Assembly (NCBI GenBank): GCA_052034255.1
Contig: JBPOIU010000006.1
Coordinates: 57,436 to 121,435 of the forward strand
Origin: JADJEK01 sp052034255
GTDB taxonomy: Bacteria > Planctomycetota > B15-G4 > JADJEK01
Length of the DNA stretch: 64,000 bases
Direction of reading: 5' to 3'
The notes under the pieces were generated by a model. That model did not search any database, was not told where the DNA came from, and saw nothing but the letters and a program-made list of their open reading frames with translations. Shown in pieces: positions 32,473 to 42,062 of the stretch (position 1 is the stretch's first letter; each line of letters starts with the position of its first letter). A program made the translations under genes and the position numbers.

Positions 32473-33211
32473 GGGCGATCGCGGACGAACGCACCCAGCC
32501 GTCCAGGCCGCCGTCCAGCTCGATCCGGGCCCACTCCGGGCGTGACTCGAGAACGCGTACCGGAGTTCCTTCGGGTAGCGCTTCGTTGAACGCGGGCGCG
32601 AACTCGTCGGCCGCGCCCTTGCGCGCGATGACGCCCGGCGCCGCCACGATCGCGCGCGACGTGAACTCGTGTTCGATCACGTCGCGGACCAACGCCACGG
32701 AGAACACCGCGAGCAGGCCGAGCAACACCAGGCCGACGCGACGCCAGCCGCGTGACGCGGTCCAACTCGCGACGCACAGCGCGAGGAAGCCGACGCCGAG
32801 CCAGACCAACGCCAGCGTCGCCTTCTCCCGATACGACAACCAGCGTTGCCAGAACACGATCGAGTCGAGCGGCTCCGCGGCCGGCGCGGCGATTCCCGCG
32901 CGCTGACGCGCGAGGCCGAGATTCGCCGCGATCGCCGCGTCGCGGGGCCGCGCGCGCGCGGCGGATTCGTACTGCGCGATGGCGTGACCGACGCGGCCGG
33001 CGGCGAGCCACGCGTTGCCGGCGTTGAAGCGCACGTCCGCGCTGTCGAACGTGTCGTCGAGCAGCGCTTCGAAGCCGCGCGCCGCGGCTTCGCATTCGAG
33101 CGTCGAACTCGCGTGCCGTGCCGCTTCGACCGCGGCAGCGAACCGCGTGGCGCGCGCTCCGTCGTCGACGGGCGCCGCGAGCGCGAGCAACAGCACCCAG
33201 GCGACGCTCAC
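32456..33211 (-). CDS. BatE-like TPR and SH3-domain membrane protein
   Basis: 251 residues from GTG 33211, which overlaps the BatD stop as GTGA. A signal peptide (about 1-15) is followed by two TPR-like helical pairs (VRFNAGNAWLAAGRVGHAI, AAIAANLGLARQRAG). Two transmembrane helices (about 127-165) follow. The C-terminal 60 residues look like a bacterial SH3 domain (GTPVRVLESRPEWARIEL, GWV). This matches BatE proteins that close Bat operons, thought to assemble with BatA/BatB at the membrane. Last gene of the MoxR operon. Confidence 0.85.
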   Translation of the reverse strand: MSVAWVLLLALAAPVDDGARATRFAAAVEAARHASSTLECEAAARGFEALLDDTFDSADVRFNAGNAWLAAGRVGHAIAQYESAARARPRDAAIAANLGLARQRAGIAAPAAEPLDSIVFWQRWLSYREKATLALVWLGVGFLALCVASWTASRGWRRVGLVLLGLLAVFSVALVRDVIEHEFTSRAIVAAPGVIARKGAADEFAPAFNEALPEGTPVRVLESRPEWARIELDGGLDGWVRSSAIALIGPR

Positions 33212-35118
33212 GTGCCGATCCTCCGCAATACCGTCAACGCCGGGATCAAGCGGTCGACGAGCGCCCGCGCCTCGTCGACCATCGCCTCCGCCGCTTGCGC
33301 GCCGCCGAAGCGCGCGCCGTCGTGACGGATGAACCAGTCGGTCAGCGCTTGAACCAAAGCCGCGTCGACGCCCACTCGTTCGAGAACGCGTTGAACGTCC
33401 TTGCTCGCGAGCGCGGACTCCGACGCTCCCGCCGCCGCCGCGACCAGACCGCAGAGCGCTTCCCGCGCGTGCGCGAGTGCGACCTCGCCGGGCGCGGTCG
33501 CGGCTTCGCGAATGCGCGCACGGGCGATCTCGGCCGCGTTGCGACGACGCAGACGATGTGGGTCCTGCGCATGCGCGCGCCGCCGCCGCGCGAGCAAGGC
33601 GACGACGAGCCAAGCCACGGGCATCGTGCCGGCGCACGCGACGTATGCGCGCTTGGGGAAGCGATCGTCGTGAACGTGCTCGAACTCGTCGACGTCGGGG
33701 TACGCCCCGGCAGCGCGGGTGATCGCCGTCGGATTCGTCGGCACCGCCGCGCCGCTCGTGATCGACCCGGCGCCAAGCGTCTCGACGGCTTCGACGGTCA
33801 GCGCGACCGGCTTCGCTTCGAGTTCGAGATAGCGCTCCTGCTTCGTGTCGAAGTAGGCGAACGGGATCGGCGGCACTTCGATCGCGCCGGCGACGCGCGG
33901 GCGCAGCGTTGCCTTGATCACGCGCGATCCCTTCGCGTCCTCCGCGATCGGCGTTTCCACGGCGAACAGGTCGGAAAACCCCGGGACCGCGGAAAACTGC
34001 GGCGGCTCGACCTCTTCGAGGTTGCCCTGTCCGCGCAGCGTCCACGTGTAGGTGACCGGATCACCGACGCGGCAGCGGCGCGGCTCCACGGCGCATTGGA
34101 TCTCGAAGCCGTCGCCGATCGCTCCGACGAAGCTCGATGGCCGACCGTCGCTCGGCAGCTCGGGAACGTCGATCTCGAGCGCATCGCCGACGACGTAGAC
34201 GAGCTCGCGCTGCGGTTCGTCCCGCTGGACCTTCGCGCAGACACCGCCCTTCAGCGCGGGCGGGGCCAGGCGCACGCGCCCGGGACGCCGCGGCTCGAAC
34301 GCGCGTGTGAGTTCGTAGACGTAGTAGTCGGCATGGCGCCCCACGAGCGCCGGCAGCTTCGCGACGTCTTGTTCGGTGGCCGGACGGCCGTCGAGCGCGA
34401 ACAACGGCGCACCGCCGCCGAACAACGCCTGGGGCGTCGTGGCGGGCGCATAGCCGTTGATCTCGAAGCCGTCCGTGCCGCGGAAGCCGACCTGCGCCTT
34501 CGGGCCGAGCCATTCGCGAACGTCTTCGCGGGCGCGCCAACCAACCGGGACGTCGATGAACGGACAGTCGATCTGCAGCCGCGCCGCACCGCGCAGCGGA
34601 TCCACCTTCGCGAACTCACCGGGGAGTCGCTTCAGGAACACGCGCAGCCGCACGACGGTGCGCTGCATCGGGTATTTCGGGGCCTCGATCACGTCGGTCG
34701 CGACGTAGGCCAACTCGGTCGGTGTCGGCGGATCGACGCGGATCGCCAGGGCGCCGCTCTGGATCGTCTCGCCCTGGATCGTCACCGGCAAGCTCGGGAT
34801 GCGCAGGATCCCCGCTTCGCGCGGAGTCAATCGGAACACGATCTCGTAGCCGCGCTGTTCGGACTGCGAGACCTGCCCGTTGACGATCCGCACCATCGAG
34901 TTCGAGAACTGCTGCGCGCCGAGCTTCTTGACGTCGAATTGCGTCAGCGCCGAGGTGTCGACCGTCGGCTCGACGTCGACGTCGGACACCACGAGGTGCA
35001 GTTCGGTGGATTCACCGATGAACAGGCGCGCGTGTCCGAGCGTGGCGCGGACGTCCGGCGTCGCGCCGTTCGCGACCGCCAGGGCGCACAGCACGATCCA
35101 TGCGAAGGCCACGCGCAT
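33208..35118 (-). CDS. batD: BatD-like membrane protein
   Basis: 636 residues from ATG 35118, which overlaps the preceding stop as TGATG; a GTG one codon upstream is possible. Signal peptide (about 1-18). Large beta-rich extracytoplasmic region with repeated Ig-like segments (RLFIGESTELHLVVSDV; RCRVGDPVTYTWTLRGQGN) and a transmembrane helix near residue 455-475, then a cytoplasmic helical tail. BatD proteins of Bacteroides and Leptospira operons accompany the VWA proteins BatA and BatB; the operon is linked to stress or oxygen tolerance, although the exact function remains debated. Confidence 0.88.
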   Translation of the reverse strand: MRVAFAWIVLCALAVANGATPDVRATLGHARLFIGESTELHLVVSDVDVEPTVDTSALTQFDVKKLGAQQFSNSMVRIVNGQVSQSEQRGYEIVFRLTPREAGILRIPSLPVTIQGETIQSGALAIRVDPPTPTELAYVATDVIEAPKYPMQRTVVRLRVFLKRLPGEFAKVDPLRGAARLQIDCPFIDVPVGWRAREDVREWLGPKAQVGFRGTDGFEINGYAPATTPQALFGGGAPLFALDGRPATEQDVAKLPALVGRHADYYVYELTRAFEPRRPGRVRLAPPALKGGVCAKVQRDEPQRELVYVVGDALEIDVPELPSDGRPSSFVGAIGDGFEIQCAVEPRRCRVGDPVTYTWTLRGQGNLEEVEPPQFSAVPGFSDLFAVETPIAEDAKGSRVIKATLRPRVAGAIEVPPIPFAYFDTKQERYLELEAKPVALTVEAVETLGAGSITSGAAVPTNPTAITRAAGAYPDVDEFEHVHDDRFPKRAYVACAGTMPVAWLVVALLARRRRAHAQDPHRLRRRNAAEIARARIREAATAPGEVALAHAREALCGLVAAAAGASESALASKDVQRVLERVGVDAALVQALTDWFIRHDGARFGGAQAAEAMVDEARALVDRLIPALTVLRRIGT

Positions 35119-37898
35119 CACCAGTCCTTCTCCACTTTCGCGGGGACGGCGAGCGCCCGCTTCAGCTTCTCCTTCTTCTCCTTGTATTCCTTCTCGCGCG
35201 CGAGAGCCTTCTGCATCAGCTCCTTGAACTGCCGGTCGGTGAGCTTGCCCGGCTCCCCGTCCGCTCCCTTCGAGTCTTGCTCGGCCTCGCGTTCGTTCGC
35301 GTTCTTCTCGTCGTCGCCAGCTTTGGGATCCGGCTTCGGCTTCTGCCCCTGGTCCTTCGCATCCTTGGGATCCTTCGCGTCCTGCTGGTCCTTCGAGTCC
35401 TTTTGGTCCTTCGGGTCCTTCGCGTCGTTCTGGTCCTGGGGGTCCTTCGGCGGCGAATCTTCGTCCTGCTGGTGCTGATCCTGCGGATCCTGCGGTGGCT
35501 TCGGCATCGCGGCGGAGATCTCACGCAACAAGCGCTGGATCTCCTCGGCGTTGCGCAACGCGTCGGCGTCGGCCGCGCGCCCGAGCTGTTCCCGGGTCTC
35601 GTTCGCGAGCGGCGGGATCTTCGGTGCGTTCTCCTTCGCCTTGTCGAATGCCGGCTGCAGGGAACGCAACGCCTCGATCCATTGCGCCTCGGGACCGGGC
35701 GGGGCGCCGTTCGCCGGTGGCGGCGCGGCAGCCTGTTTCGCTTCGAGTTGCGCGAGCGTCTCGAGCGCTTGATCGACCTTGATCGGCAACAAGCCCGCAC
35801 CGAAGCCGACGACGCTCTGGTCCGTCTCGACGCTCGCGCGGCTCGCCGTGGCCATCGTCGCGGCGACCGACGCGCGGATCTTCTCGACGACGTCGTCTTG
35901 GCGCTGGATCAGGTGTTTCAACGTCGGCTCGAACGTCGTCATCGAGAACAACACCGTGTGCAGTTGCGACACCAGGCCGAGTCCACCTTCGTGCGCCGGC
36001 TCGACCTCGCCGGCGTCGAGCGCCGTGGCCACGGCGTCGATCGCCTTGGACAACGCTGCGATGCCTTTGAGGTTGGCGTCCGCGATCTCCAATGCGTGAT
36101 CGCGATCGGGTCCCGGACTCCCCGCTTCGGCTTCGCGGCGCGCGTCCTCGAACTTCGCGCGCACGAGGCCCAGGATCGGAATCGACTCGCGCTGCGTCGC
36201 CGCCGCGGCGCGTGCAGCGTCGGCGCGCGTTTGCGTTGCCGGCGCGTCCACCAGCGGAACCACCGCGTCGCGGACTTCGAGCTGCTTCGCGACCAGCTCT
36301 TCGAACAACTGCACCAAGTCCTTGCGCGCCGCTTCCTGTTTGGCCTTCTCGGCATCGTGCGCGGCCCAGGCGTCCTTCATGCGCGCGAGCCATAGCCGCA
36401 ACAATTCGAGATCGTGCCGCGCATCCGCCGAACTCTCGTCGACGCGCAGCGCCGAGCGGGCGTGGCTCGCGGCGCGCTCGATCGCGGCCTGCACTTCCGC
36501 GCGCGCATCGCCCTCCAGGACCTCGGGCGCTGCTCCGAGCTTGTCCTTCGCGCGCTGCACTTCGAGATCCGCGAGACACTGGTACGCGATTCGGGTCGCG
36601 ACCGCGTCCGCACCGCCCGCGGCGGCGCGGAACGACGTCTCCGCCGCGTCGAGGTCACCCTTGCCGCGCGCGGCGAACCCGGCTGCGAGCTGCAGCCGCG
36701 GCACGCCGGGCGCCAGCAGTTGCGCCTCGCGGAACAACTCGGCCGCGCGCTCGAAATGCCCGGCCGCGAGTTCGTCGAGTCCCTCGCGGTGCATCGTCGC
36801 CACGTTGCGCTCGACGACTTCCGCGTCGTTCGACGCGGCCTGGGCAGGCGGCACGGCGAGCCACAGCAGCAGCGTGGGGACCGCGAGCGCGATCTTGCGC
36901 GTCGGCCGGATCGTCCACGCCGCCAGATAGAGCGCGAACCCCACGCCGAGGAACCACTGGAAGCGTTCCTTCAACCGCACGCGTTGGTCTCCGCGCAGCG
37001 CGAAGGCGCGCAGCTTCGCCAAGTGATCGACGTACACCTGCCCGAGATCGTAGGTGCCCGTGCCCGCTGGCACGTACGCGCCGCGAGTCGCGACCGCGAT
37101 GTCCTTCAACAGGGATTCGTCCTGCTTCGACCGCACGAGCTCACCTTGGTACTCGAGCCGCTTGCCACTGCCGTCCGCGCCGACCGGGATCGTCGCACCG
37201 CTGACCGGATCGCCGATGCCGATCGTGAAGATCTGCACGCCGCGTTCCGCCGCGAGTTTCGCCGCTTCGAGCGGGAACGACTCGTGGTCTTCGCCGTCGG
37301 TCAGCAAGACGAACGCCTTGTCGCGCTCCGGCACGTCCGACGTCAGTTCCAGGCCCATGCGAATCGCGTCGCCGATCGCCGTTCCACCGCGCGGCGCGAA
37401 GTCGGGATCGAGGTCGTCGAGCACGAGCTTCACGAACACGTGATCGGTCGTCAGCGGACACGCGAGCACGGGCCGCCCGGCGAACGCCACGATGCCGAGA
37501 CGATCACCGCGCAACCGCACCATCAGGTCGCGGACGTACGATTTCGCGCGCTCGAGCCGGTTCGGGAACACGTCCTGCGACAGCATCGAACGCGAGACGT
37601 CGAACAACACGACGAGGTCCGCTCCGGTTTCCTCGATCTCCTCGACGTCGTTGCCGAAGCGCGGCCGCGCGAGCGCGAGCACGATGCACCCGAATGCCAG
37701 CGCGAGGACCGCCGCACGCGTGAGCGCGCGCGCCGTCGAGTACGGGGGCAGCAACCGCGCCGCCATCGCGGGCGCCACGACGCGATCGCCGACGCGGCGC
37801 CGGCGGCGCGCCGCGAACCACGCGAGCGCCAACACGAGCGGCAACGCCCACAGCGCGAGCAACACGGAGGGATGCGCGAACTCGATCGGGACGTTCAC
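35118..37898 (-). CDS. batB: BatB/BatC fusion: VWA-domain protein with TPR and charged C-terminal region
   Basis: 926 residues from GTG 37898 (GTGA overlap with the BatA stop). N-terminal BatB part: two transmembrane helices, a VWA domain with MIDAS motif DVSRSM and TDGEDH, and a further helix at about 300-320. The rest is BatC-like: TPR helices (about 360-450), a long Ala/Glu-rich coiled region, and a C-terminal 130 residues of extreme charge with repeats such as KDPKDAKDQ encoded by degenerate 9-18-bp DNA repeats near 35340-35470. BatB and BatC are separate genes in many bacteria. The MIDAS suggests metal-dependent partner binding in the periplasm. Confidence 0.9.
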   Translation of the reverse strand: MNVPIEFAHPSVLLALWALPLVLALAWFAARRRRRVGDRVVAPAMAARLLPPYSTARALTRAAVLALAFGCIVLALARPRFGNDVEEIEETGADLVVLFDVSRSMLSQDVFPNRLERAKSYVRDLMVRLRGDRLGIVAFAGRPVLACPLTTDHVFVKLVLDDLDPDFAPRGGTAIGDAIRMGLELTSDVPERDKAFVLLTDGEDHESFPLEAAKLAAERGVQIFTIGIGDPVSGATIPVGADGSGKRLEYQGELVRSKQDESLLKDIAVATRGAYVPAGTGTYDLGQVYVDHLAKLRAFALRGDQRVRLKERFQWFLGVGFALYLAAWTIRPTRKIALAVPTLLLWLAVPPAQAASNDAEVVERNVATMHREGLDELAAGHFERAAELFREAQLLAPGVPRLQLAAGFAARGKGDLDAAETSFRAAAGGADAVATRIAYQCLADLEVQRAKDKLGAAPEVLEGDARAEVQAAIERAASHARSALRVDESSADARHDLELLRLWLARMKDAWAAHDAEKAKQEAARKDLVQLFEELVAKQLEVRDAVVPLVDAPATQTRADAARAAAATQRESIPILGLVRAKFEDARREAEAGSPGPDRDHALEIADANLKGIAALSKAIDAVATALDAGEVEPAHEGGLGLVSQLHTVLFSMTTFEPTLKHLIQRQDDVVEKIRASVAATMATASRASVETDQSVVGFGAGLLPIKVDQALETLAQLEAKQAAAPPPANGAPPGPEAQWIEALRSLQPAFDKAKENAPKIPPLANETREQLGRAADADALRNAEEIQRLLREISAAMPKPPQDPQDQHQQDEDSPPKDPQDQNDAKDPKDQKDSKDQQDAKDPKDAKDQGQKPKPDPKAGDDEKNANEREAEQDSKGADGEPGKLTDRQFKELMQKALAREKEYKEKKEKLKRALAVPAKVEKDW

Positions 37899-38986
37899 GG
37901 CACACCCGCGAATCGGGTCGTCGTGGCCAATACGTGCAGCGCGAGCAGCACGACGCCGGGAATCAACGCGTACCACGCCCGATCGTCGTAACGCGTGAAC
38001 ACGGAGCGCTCGATCTTGGTGCGTTCGAGTCCATCGATCGTCGCGTAGACGTCGATCAGGGCGTCGGTGTTCTGCGCCGTGAAGTGCTTGCCGTCGGTCG
38101 CGGCGGCGATCTCACGCAGCGTCTCTTCGTTCAAGGTCACCGGATACGACTCGAGTCGCTGGCGTCCGAACGCGTCGATGACCGGTACCGGAGCGATTCC
38201 GTTCGTTCCGATCGCGATCGTGTAGACGCGGATGCCTGCGTTCTTCGCCAACTTCGCGGCCTCGTCCGGCTGCAGCGTGCCGGCGGTCTGATCACCGTCC
38301 GACAGCAGGATCGCGATCCGCGAGCGCGCTTCGACCGACTTCAAGCGATCGACCGCGACGGCCAATGCGTCGCCGATCGCGGTCGCGCGCTCCTCCTTGA
38401 AGAACTCCGGATCGAGCCGCGACTCCGGCAACGCCGGGTCGCCACCTGCGATGTCCACGTCGCCGAGGATCTCGACCAGCGCGTCGTGATCGAACGTCAA
38501 CGGACAACGCGTCTCGGGATAGCCACCGAACACGATCAGTCCGATCAGATCGTCGCGGCGGCCCTTCAAGCGCGCGCCATCGCCGAGCACGAAGCGGCGG
38601 AACACGCGCTTCACGACTTCGAGCCGATCCATGCGCTCGCCGTCGATGACGAAGTCGAGCGCCGCCATCGAACCCGAACGGTCGACGACCATCTGGATCG
38701 CGATCGCGTCTTGCGTGATGTGCGTCTCCGCGCGGCCCTGTTGCGGTCGCGCCAACGCGACGACGAGCAGGCCGCAACCGACGGCTTGCACGTACGGCAG
38801 CAGCGCGCGCAGTCGTTGCGCGAACGTCCGCGGCGCGCCGTCGAACAGCAAGCGGCTGGAGTAGACGAGCGCAGGCTCCGCACCCCCACGCTTCGCCCGA
38901 AGGCGCGTCCACACGAAACGCGCGAGCAACGGCGCGAGCAGCAGCAGCCACAGGGGGTCCTGGAAGCGGAAGTCGGGGAGGCTCAT
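37895..38986 (-). CDS. batA: BatA-like VWA-domain membrane protein
   Basis: 363 residues from ATG 38986, overlapping the upstream lipoprotein stop as ATGA. Two N-terminal transmembrane helices (about 9-25 and 58-76), a VWA domain with MIDAS residues in VVDRSGSM and LLSDGDQ, and a C-terminal helix (about 340-357). Standard length for BatA. Expected to work with BatB and the AAA+ ATPase MoxR in the inner membrane, where MoxR proteins usually remodel VWA partners. Confidence 0.92.
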   Translation of the reverse strand: MSLPDFRFQDPLWLLLLAPLLARFVWTRLRAKRGGAEPALVYSSRLLFDGAPRTFAQRLRALLPYVQAVGCGLLVVALARPQQGRAETHITQDAIAIQMVVDRSGSMAALDFVIDGERMDRLEVVKRVFRRFVLGDGARLKGRRDDLIGLIVFGGYPETRCPLTFDHDALVEILGDVDIAGGDPALPESRLDPEFFKEERATAIGDALAVAVDRLKSVEARSRIAILLSDGDQTAGTLQPDEAAKLAKNAGIRVYTIAIGTNGIAPVPVIDAFGRQRLESYPVTLNEETLREIAAATDGKHFTAQNTDALIDVYATIDGLERTKIERSVFTRYDDRAWYALIPGVVLLALHVLATTTRFAGVP

Positions 38987-39972
38987 GCCGCTGCCTCCAA
39001 CACCAGCGTCGACGTGAGGCCGACGAATTCCTGACCGCGCGCGAAGCTGGCCGTCACCGCGTCGCGGCCCGGGCGTACGGCGGCGAACTTCACGAGGTCC
39101 GCCGCTTCGAGGAACGCCTTCAAGCGCGTCTGCTGCTCGGCATCGAACGCGGGATGCCCACGCATGGCGCGCAGGAACTCCGCCGTCGTCTGCTCCGGCG
39201 CGCGGATCGACGTCGTGCGTTCGATGTACCGCCGCACGACCGCGGTCAACTCGACGTAGAACCCGGCGAGATCGCCGCGCGCGAGGAACCCTGCACGGGC
39301 GAGCGCCTGGAACTCGTCCTCCGCGAGTTCGCGCGGCGTACGGACCACCGGCGCCTCGACGCGATTTTTGCGCTTGGCGATCCACAGTGCCAGCCCGGCC
39401 GCGAAGGCGACGAGCGCCGCTCCGCCCGCGATCCACGGCCAGGGGTCGGTCTTCGCGACGACGTCGAGCGGCGCCCCCGGTCCACGCAGCGCGTCGAGGG
39501 ACGCGGCCTCGCTCGCCAGAGCGGACGTGACTTCGACCGCGAGTTCGGGTGTGTCGAGCGTGAACGTCGCGTGCTCCGCGCCGGGCCGCGGATCGGTGCA
39601 GGCGAGCGCCAGCGGCGCGATCGCATGCCGTCCGATCGTCTGCGGTTCGAGCGTCCAGCGCAGCGTGACGATCTTGCGGCCGGCTTCGATGCTCGGCTTG
39701 GGCTCGTCGTACGCGCGCACGACGAATCCTCCGAGCGTCGTCGGCGGCGAAGGCGCTTTCACGTCGACGGCCGGATCCATCGCGAGCCGCAGCTCCAATG
39801 CCGGTTCATCCGACAGCCGCGGTTGCCCCGGACGCAGCGTCAACGTGGCCTCGATTCCGCCCTTGGTCGCGACGACACGGGCGACGTCCGCCGACGCGTC
39901 GTCGGCGTCGGCAGCGTGCTTCGAGCACGCGCCGGCGAAGACCGCGATCGCGAGCAGCGCCACACGCCTCAT
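38983..39972 (-). CDS. Bat-operon lipoprotein with one transmembrane helix
   Basis: 329 residues from ATG 39972 (ATGA with DUF58 stop). N-terminal signal ends in AGAC (Cys16), a plausible but not perfect lipobox. A periplasmic beta-rich domain (about 30-180), a transmembrane helix (about 195-218, GGAALVAFAAGLALWIA) and a cytoplasmic helical domain with RRYIERTTSIRAPEQTTAEF follow. The layout (beta domain, helix, short cytoplasmic domain) resembles the DUF4381/BatD-like proteins often encoded between DUF58 and BatA. A lipoprotein signal together with an internal helix would be unusual; Cys16 may be coincidental. Confidence 0.78.
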   Translation of the reverse strand: MRRVALLAIAVFAGACSKHAADADDASADVARVVATKGGIEATLTLRPGQPRLSDEPALELRLAMDPAVDVKAPSPPTTLGGFVVRAYDEPKPSIEAGRKIVTLRWTLEPQTIGRHAIAPLALACTDPRPGAEHATFTLDTPELAVEVTSALASEAASLDALRGPGAPLDVVAKTDPWPWIAGGAALVAFAAGLALWIAKRKNRVEAPVVRTPRELAEDEFQALARAGFLARGDLAGFYVELTAVVRRYIERTTSIRAPEQTTAEFLRAMRGHPAFDAEQQTRLKAFLEAADLVKFAAVRPGRDAVTASFARGQEFVGLTSTLVLEAAA

Positions 39973-40853
39973 CGCCGCCGCTCCCGCATGCGGAAGAAGC
40001 GCTGCAGGCTCGTGATGCACGGCTCGTGCGTACTCAGCATCAACGTGTCGACGCCGGCGCGCTTCAGCGCTTGTTCGTGACGACCGACGAGTTCGGTGCG
40101 GCGCTTCGCGAGCCACTCCCGCACGCCGCGGTGGCCGAGGTCGAGTTCGCGCTCGGCGCCGGTTTCCGGATCGACGACGCGGACGAAGCCGACGTCGTCC
40201 CACGTGCCTTCGCGCGGATCGCGCAGCCCGATCGCGACCAAGTCGTGGCGTTTGGCGGCGACTTGCAGCGACGACTCCGCGAGCGGCGCGAGGAAGTCGG
40301 TCAACAGGAACACGACCGCGCGCCGGCGCTGGACGCGATGCGCAAACTCGAGCGCGGCGTCGAGCCGGGACTCGCGCCGGACGAGATCCGCTCCGACCAA
40401 TTCGCGCAGCAGGCGCAGCACGGCGCCCTTGCCCTTGCGCGGCGGCAGGAACTTGACCACGTCGTGCGCGAACAGCGCCATGCCGACCTTGTCGCCGTTC
40501 TTCAGCGCCGACACCGCGAGCAATGCCGCGGCCTCGGCCGCCGTCTCGAGCTTGCTGCGCTCGTTCGACCCGAAACCTTGCGACGCCGACACGTCGACCA
40601 GGAACAACACCGTGAGCTCGCGCTCTTCGCGATAGCGCTTGACGAATGCCGTGCCGCTGCGCGCGGTGACGTTCCAGTCGATCGAGCGCACGTCGTCGCC
40701 GGGCTGGTACTCGCGCACCTCGTCGAACTCCATGCCACGCCCGCGGAACACGGAGTGGTATTGGCCGCCGAACAGATCGTCGACCATGCGGCGGGCGACG
40801 ATCTCGATCCGGCGGACCTTCTTCAGCAGTTCAGCGACAGCGGCGCGTTCCAT
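39969..40853 (-). CDS. DUF58-domain protein of the MoxR/Bat operon
   Basis: 294 residues from ATG 40853. It contains the DUF58 core GMEFDEVREYQPGDDVR and DWNVTARSG, followed by a VWA-like fold (VLFLVDVSAS with partial MIDAS, LLTDFL). Soluble, cytoplasmic. DUF58 proteins are always next to MoxR genes and are taken to be adaptors or substrates of the ATPase. 19 bp after the MoxR gene; its stop overlaps the next start. Confidence 0.93.
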   Translation of the reverse strand: MERAAVAELLKKVRRIEIVARRMVDDLFGGQYHSVFRGRGMEFDEVREYQPGDDVRSIDWNVTARSGTAFVKRYREERELTVLFLVDVSASQGFGSNERSKLETAAEAAALLAVSALKNGDKVGMALFAHDVVKFLPPRKGKGAVLRLLRELVGADLVRRESRLDAALEFAHRVQRRRAVVFLLTDFLAPLAESSLQVAAKRHDLVAIGLRDPREGTWDDVGFVRVVDPETGAERELDLGHRGVREWLAKRRTELVGRHEQALKRAGVDTLMLSTHEPCITSLQRFFRMRERRR

Positions 40854-40872
40854 GGTGCGACGATCCGTGCGT

Positions 40873-41862
40873 TCACGGCACCGGGACTTCGCCGAGGATC
40901 TTCGACACCACTTGGTCGGCATCGACGTTCTCGGCCTCGGCCTCGTACGACAGCAGCACGCGATGCCGCAGCACGTCGTGCGCGACGTCCTTGACGTCCT
41001 GCGGGGTCACGTAGCCGCGGCCTTCGAGGAACGCGATCGCGCGCGCGCCGAGCGCCAGGAAGATGGTCGCGCGCGGCGACGCGCCGAACTCGATCAGCGG
41101 CGCGAGGTCCTTCAGGCCGAACTCGGCCGGAGCCCGCGTCGCACGCACCAGGTTCAAGATGTAGTCCTTCACCTTGTCGTCGACGTAGATCAGTTGAACC
41201 GTCTCGCGCATCGCGACGATGTCGGCGGGCTGCACCACCGGTCGCACGGCCGCTCCACCACCTTGAAGCGCGAGGTCGATGACGCGGCGCTCCTCGTCGA
41301 CCTTCGGATAGTCGACCCGGACTTTCAGCATGAACCGGTCGACCTGCGCTTCGGGCAGCGGATACGTGCCTTCTTGTTCGATCGGGTTCTGCGTCGCCAT
41401 CACGAGGAACAGCGGATCGAGCGGGAACGTCTCGTCCCCGATCGTGACCTGACGCTCCTGCATCGCTTCGAGCAGGGCCGATTGGACCTTCGACGGCGCG
41501 CGGTTGATTTCGTCGGCCAGGATGAAGCTGGAGAAGATCGGCCCCTTGCGCGTCGTGAACGACCCTTCGCGCGGGTTGAACACGAGCGTGCCGACCAGAT
41601 CGGCGGGCAGTAGATCCGGCGTGAACTGGATGCGCTTGAAGTCGACCGCGATCGCCTGCGCCAGCGCCTTGATCGTCGTCGTCTTCGCCAGGCCCGGCAC
41701 GCCCTCGAGCAGCACGTGCCCACCCGCGAGCAACGCCGTCAGCAGTCGGGACACCATTTCGGTCTGGCCGACGAGCACCTTGCCGACCTCGGCGCGCAGA
41801 CGATGCAGCGCATCCGACTGGGCCAGCACCCGCTCACGGATCATTTGGACGTCGACGGTCAT
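40873..41862 (-). CDS. MoxR-family AAA+ ATPase
   Basis: 329 residues from ATG 41862; another ATG three codons upstream (41871) sits too close to the AAAGG ribosome binding site. Walker A GVPGLAKTT, Walker B FILADEIN, sensor I ATQNPIEQEGTYPLPEAQ and the arginine-finger region DRFMLK are intact, and the lid domain ends at the C-terminus. MoxR ATPases act as chaperones that activate or insert metal into VWA-protein complexes. First gene of a seven-gene minus-strand operon ending at 32456. Confidence 0.95.
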   Translation of the reverse strand: MTVDVQMIRERVLAQSDALHRLRAEVGKVLVGQTEMVSRLLTALLAGGHVLLEGVPGLAKTTTIKALAQAIAVDFKRIQFTPDLLPADLVGTLVFNPREGSFTTRKGPIFSSFILADEINRAPSKVQSALLEAMQERQVTIGDETFPLDPLFLVMATQNPIEQEGTYPLPEAQVDRFMLKVRVDYPKVDEERRVIDLALQGGGAAVRPVVQPADIVAMRETVQLIYVDDKVKDYILNLVRATRAPAEFGLKDLAPLIEFGASPRATIFLALGARAIAFLEGRGYVTPQDVKDVAHDVLRHRVLLSYEAEAENVDADQVVSKILGEVPVP

Positions 41863-42062
41863 GCCGTTCATGCCTTTCTGGCTGCGCTCGCGGACCGGTG
41901 AGGCGCGACGACGCGTCACCCGCCGCCGCAAGCCCGGTGAGTCAAAGGGCAACCCGGATCGGGATCAAGCCCGCGACCACCGAGATCGAAGGTCTCTCGC
42001 TCCGTAGCGACGCGCGAGGTGGCATGATTCCGTCATTCCAAGCTCGAGTCGGCGGAGTGCGC

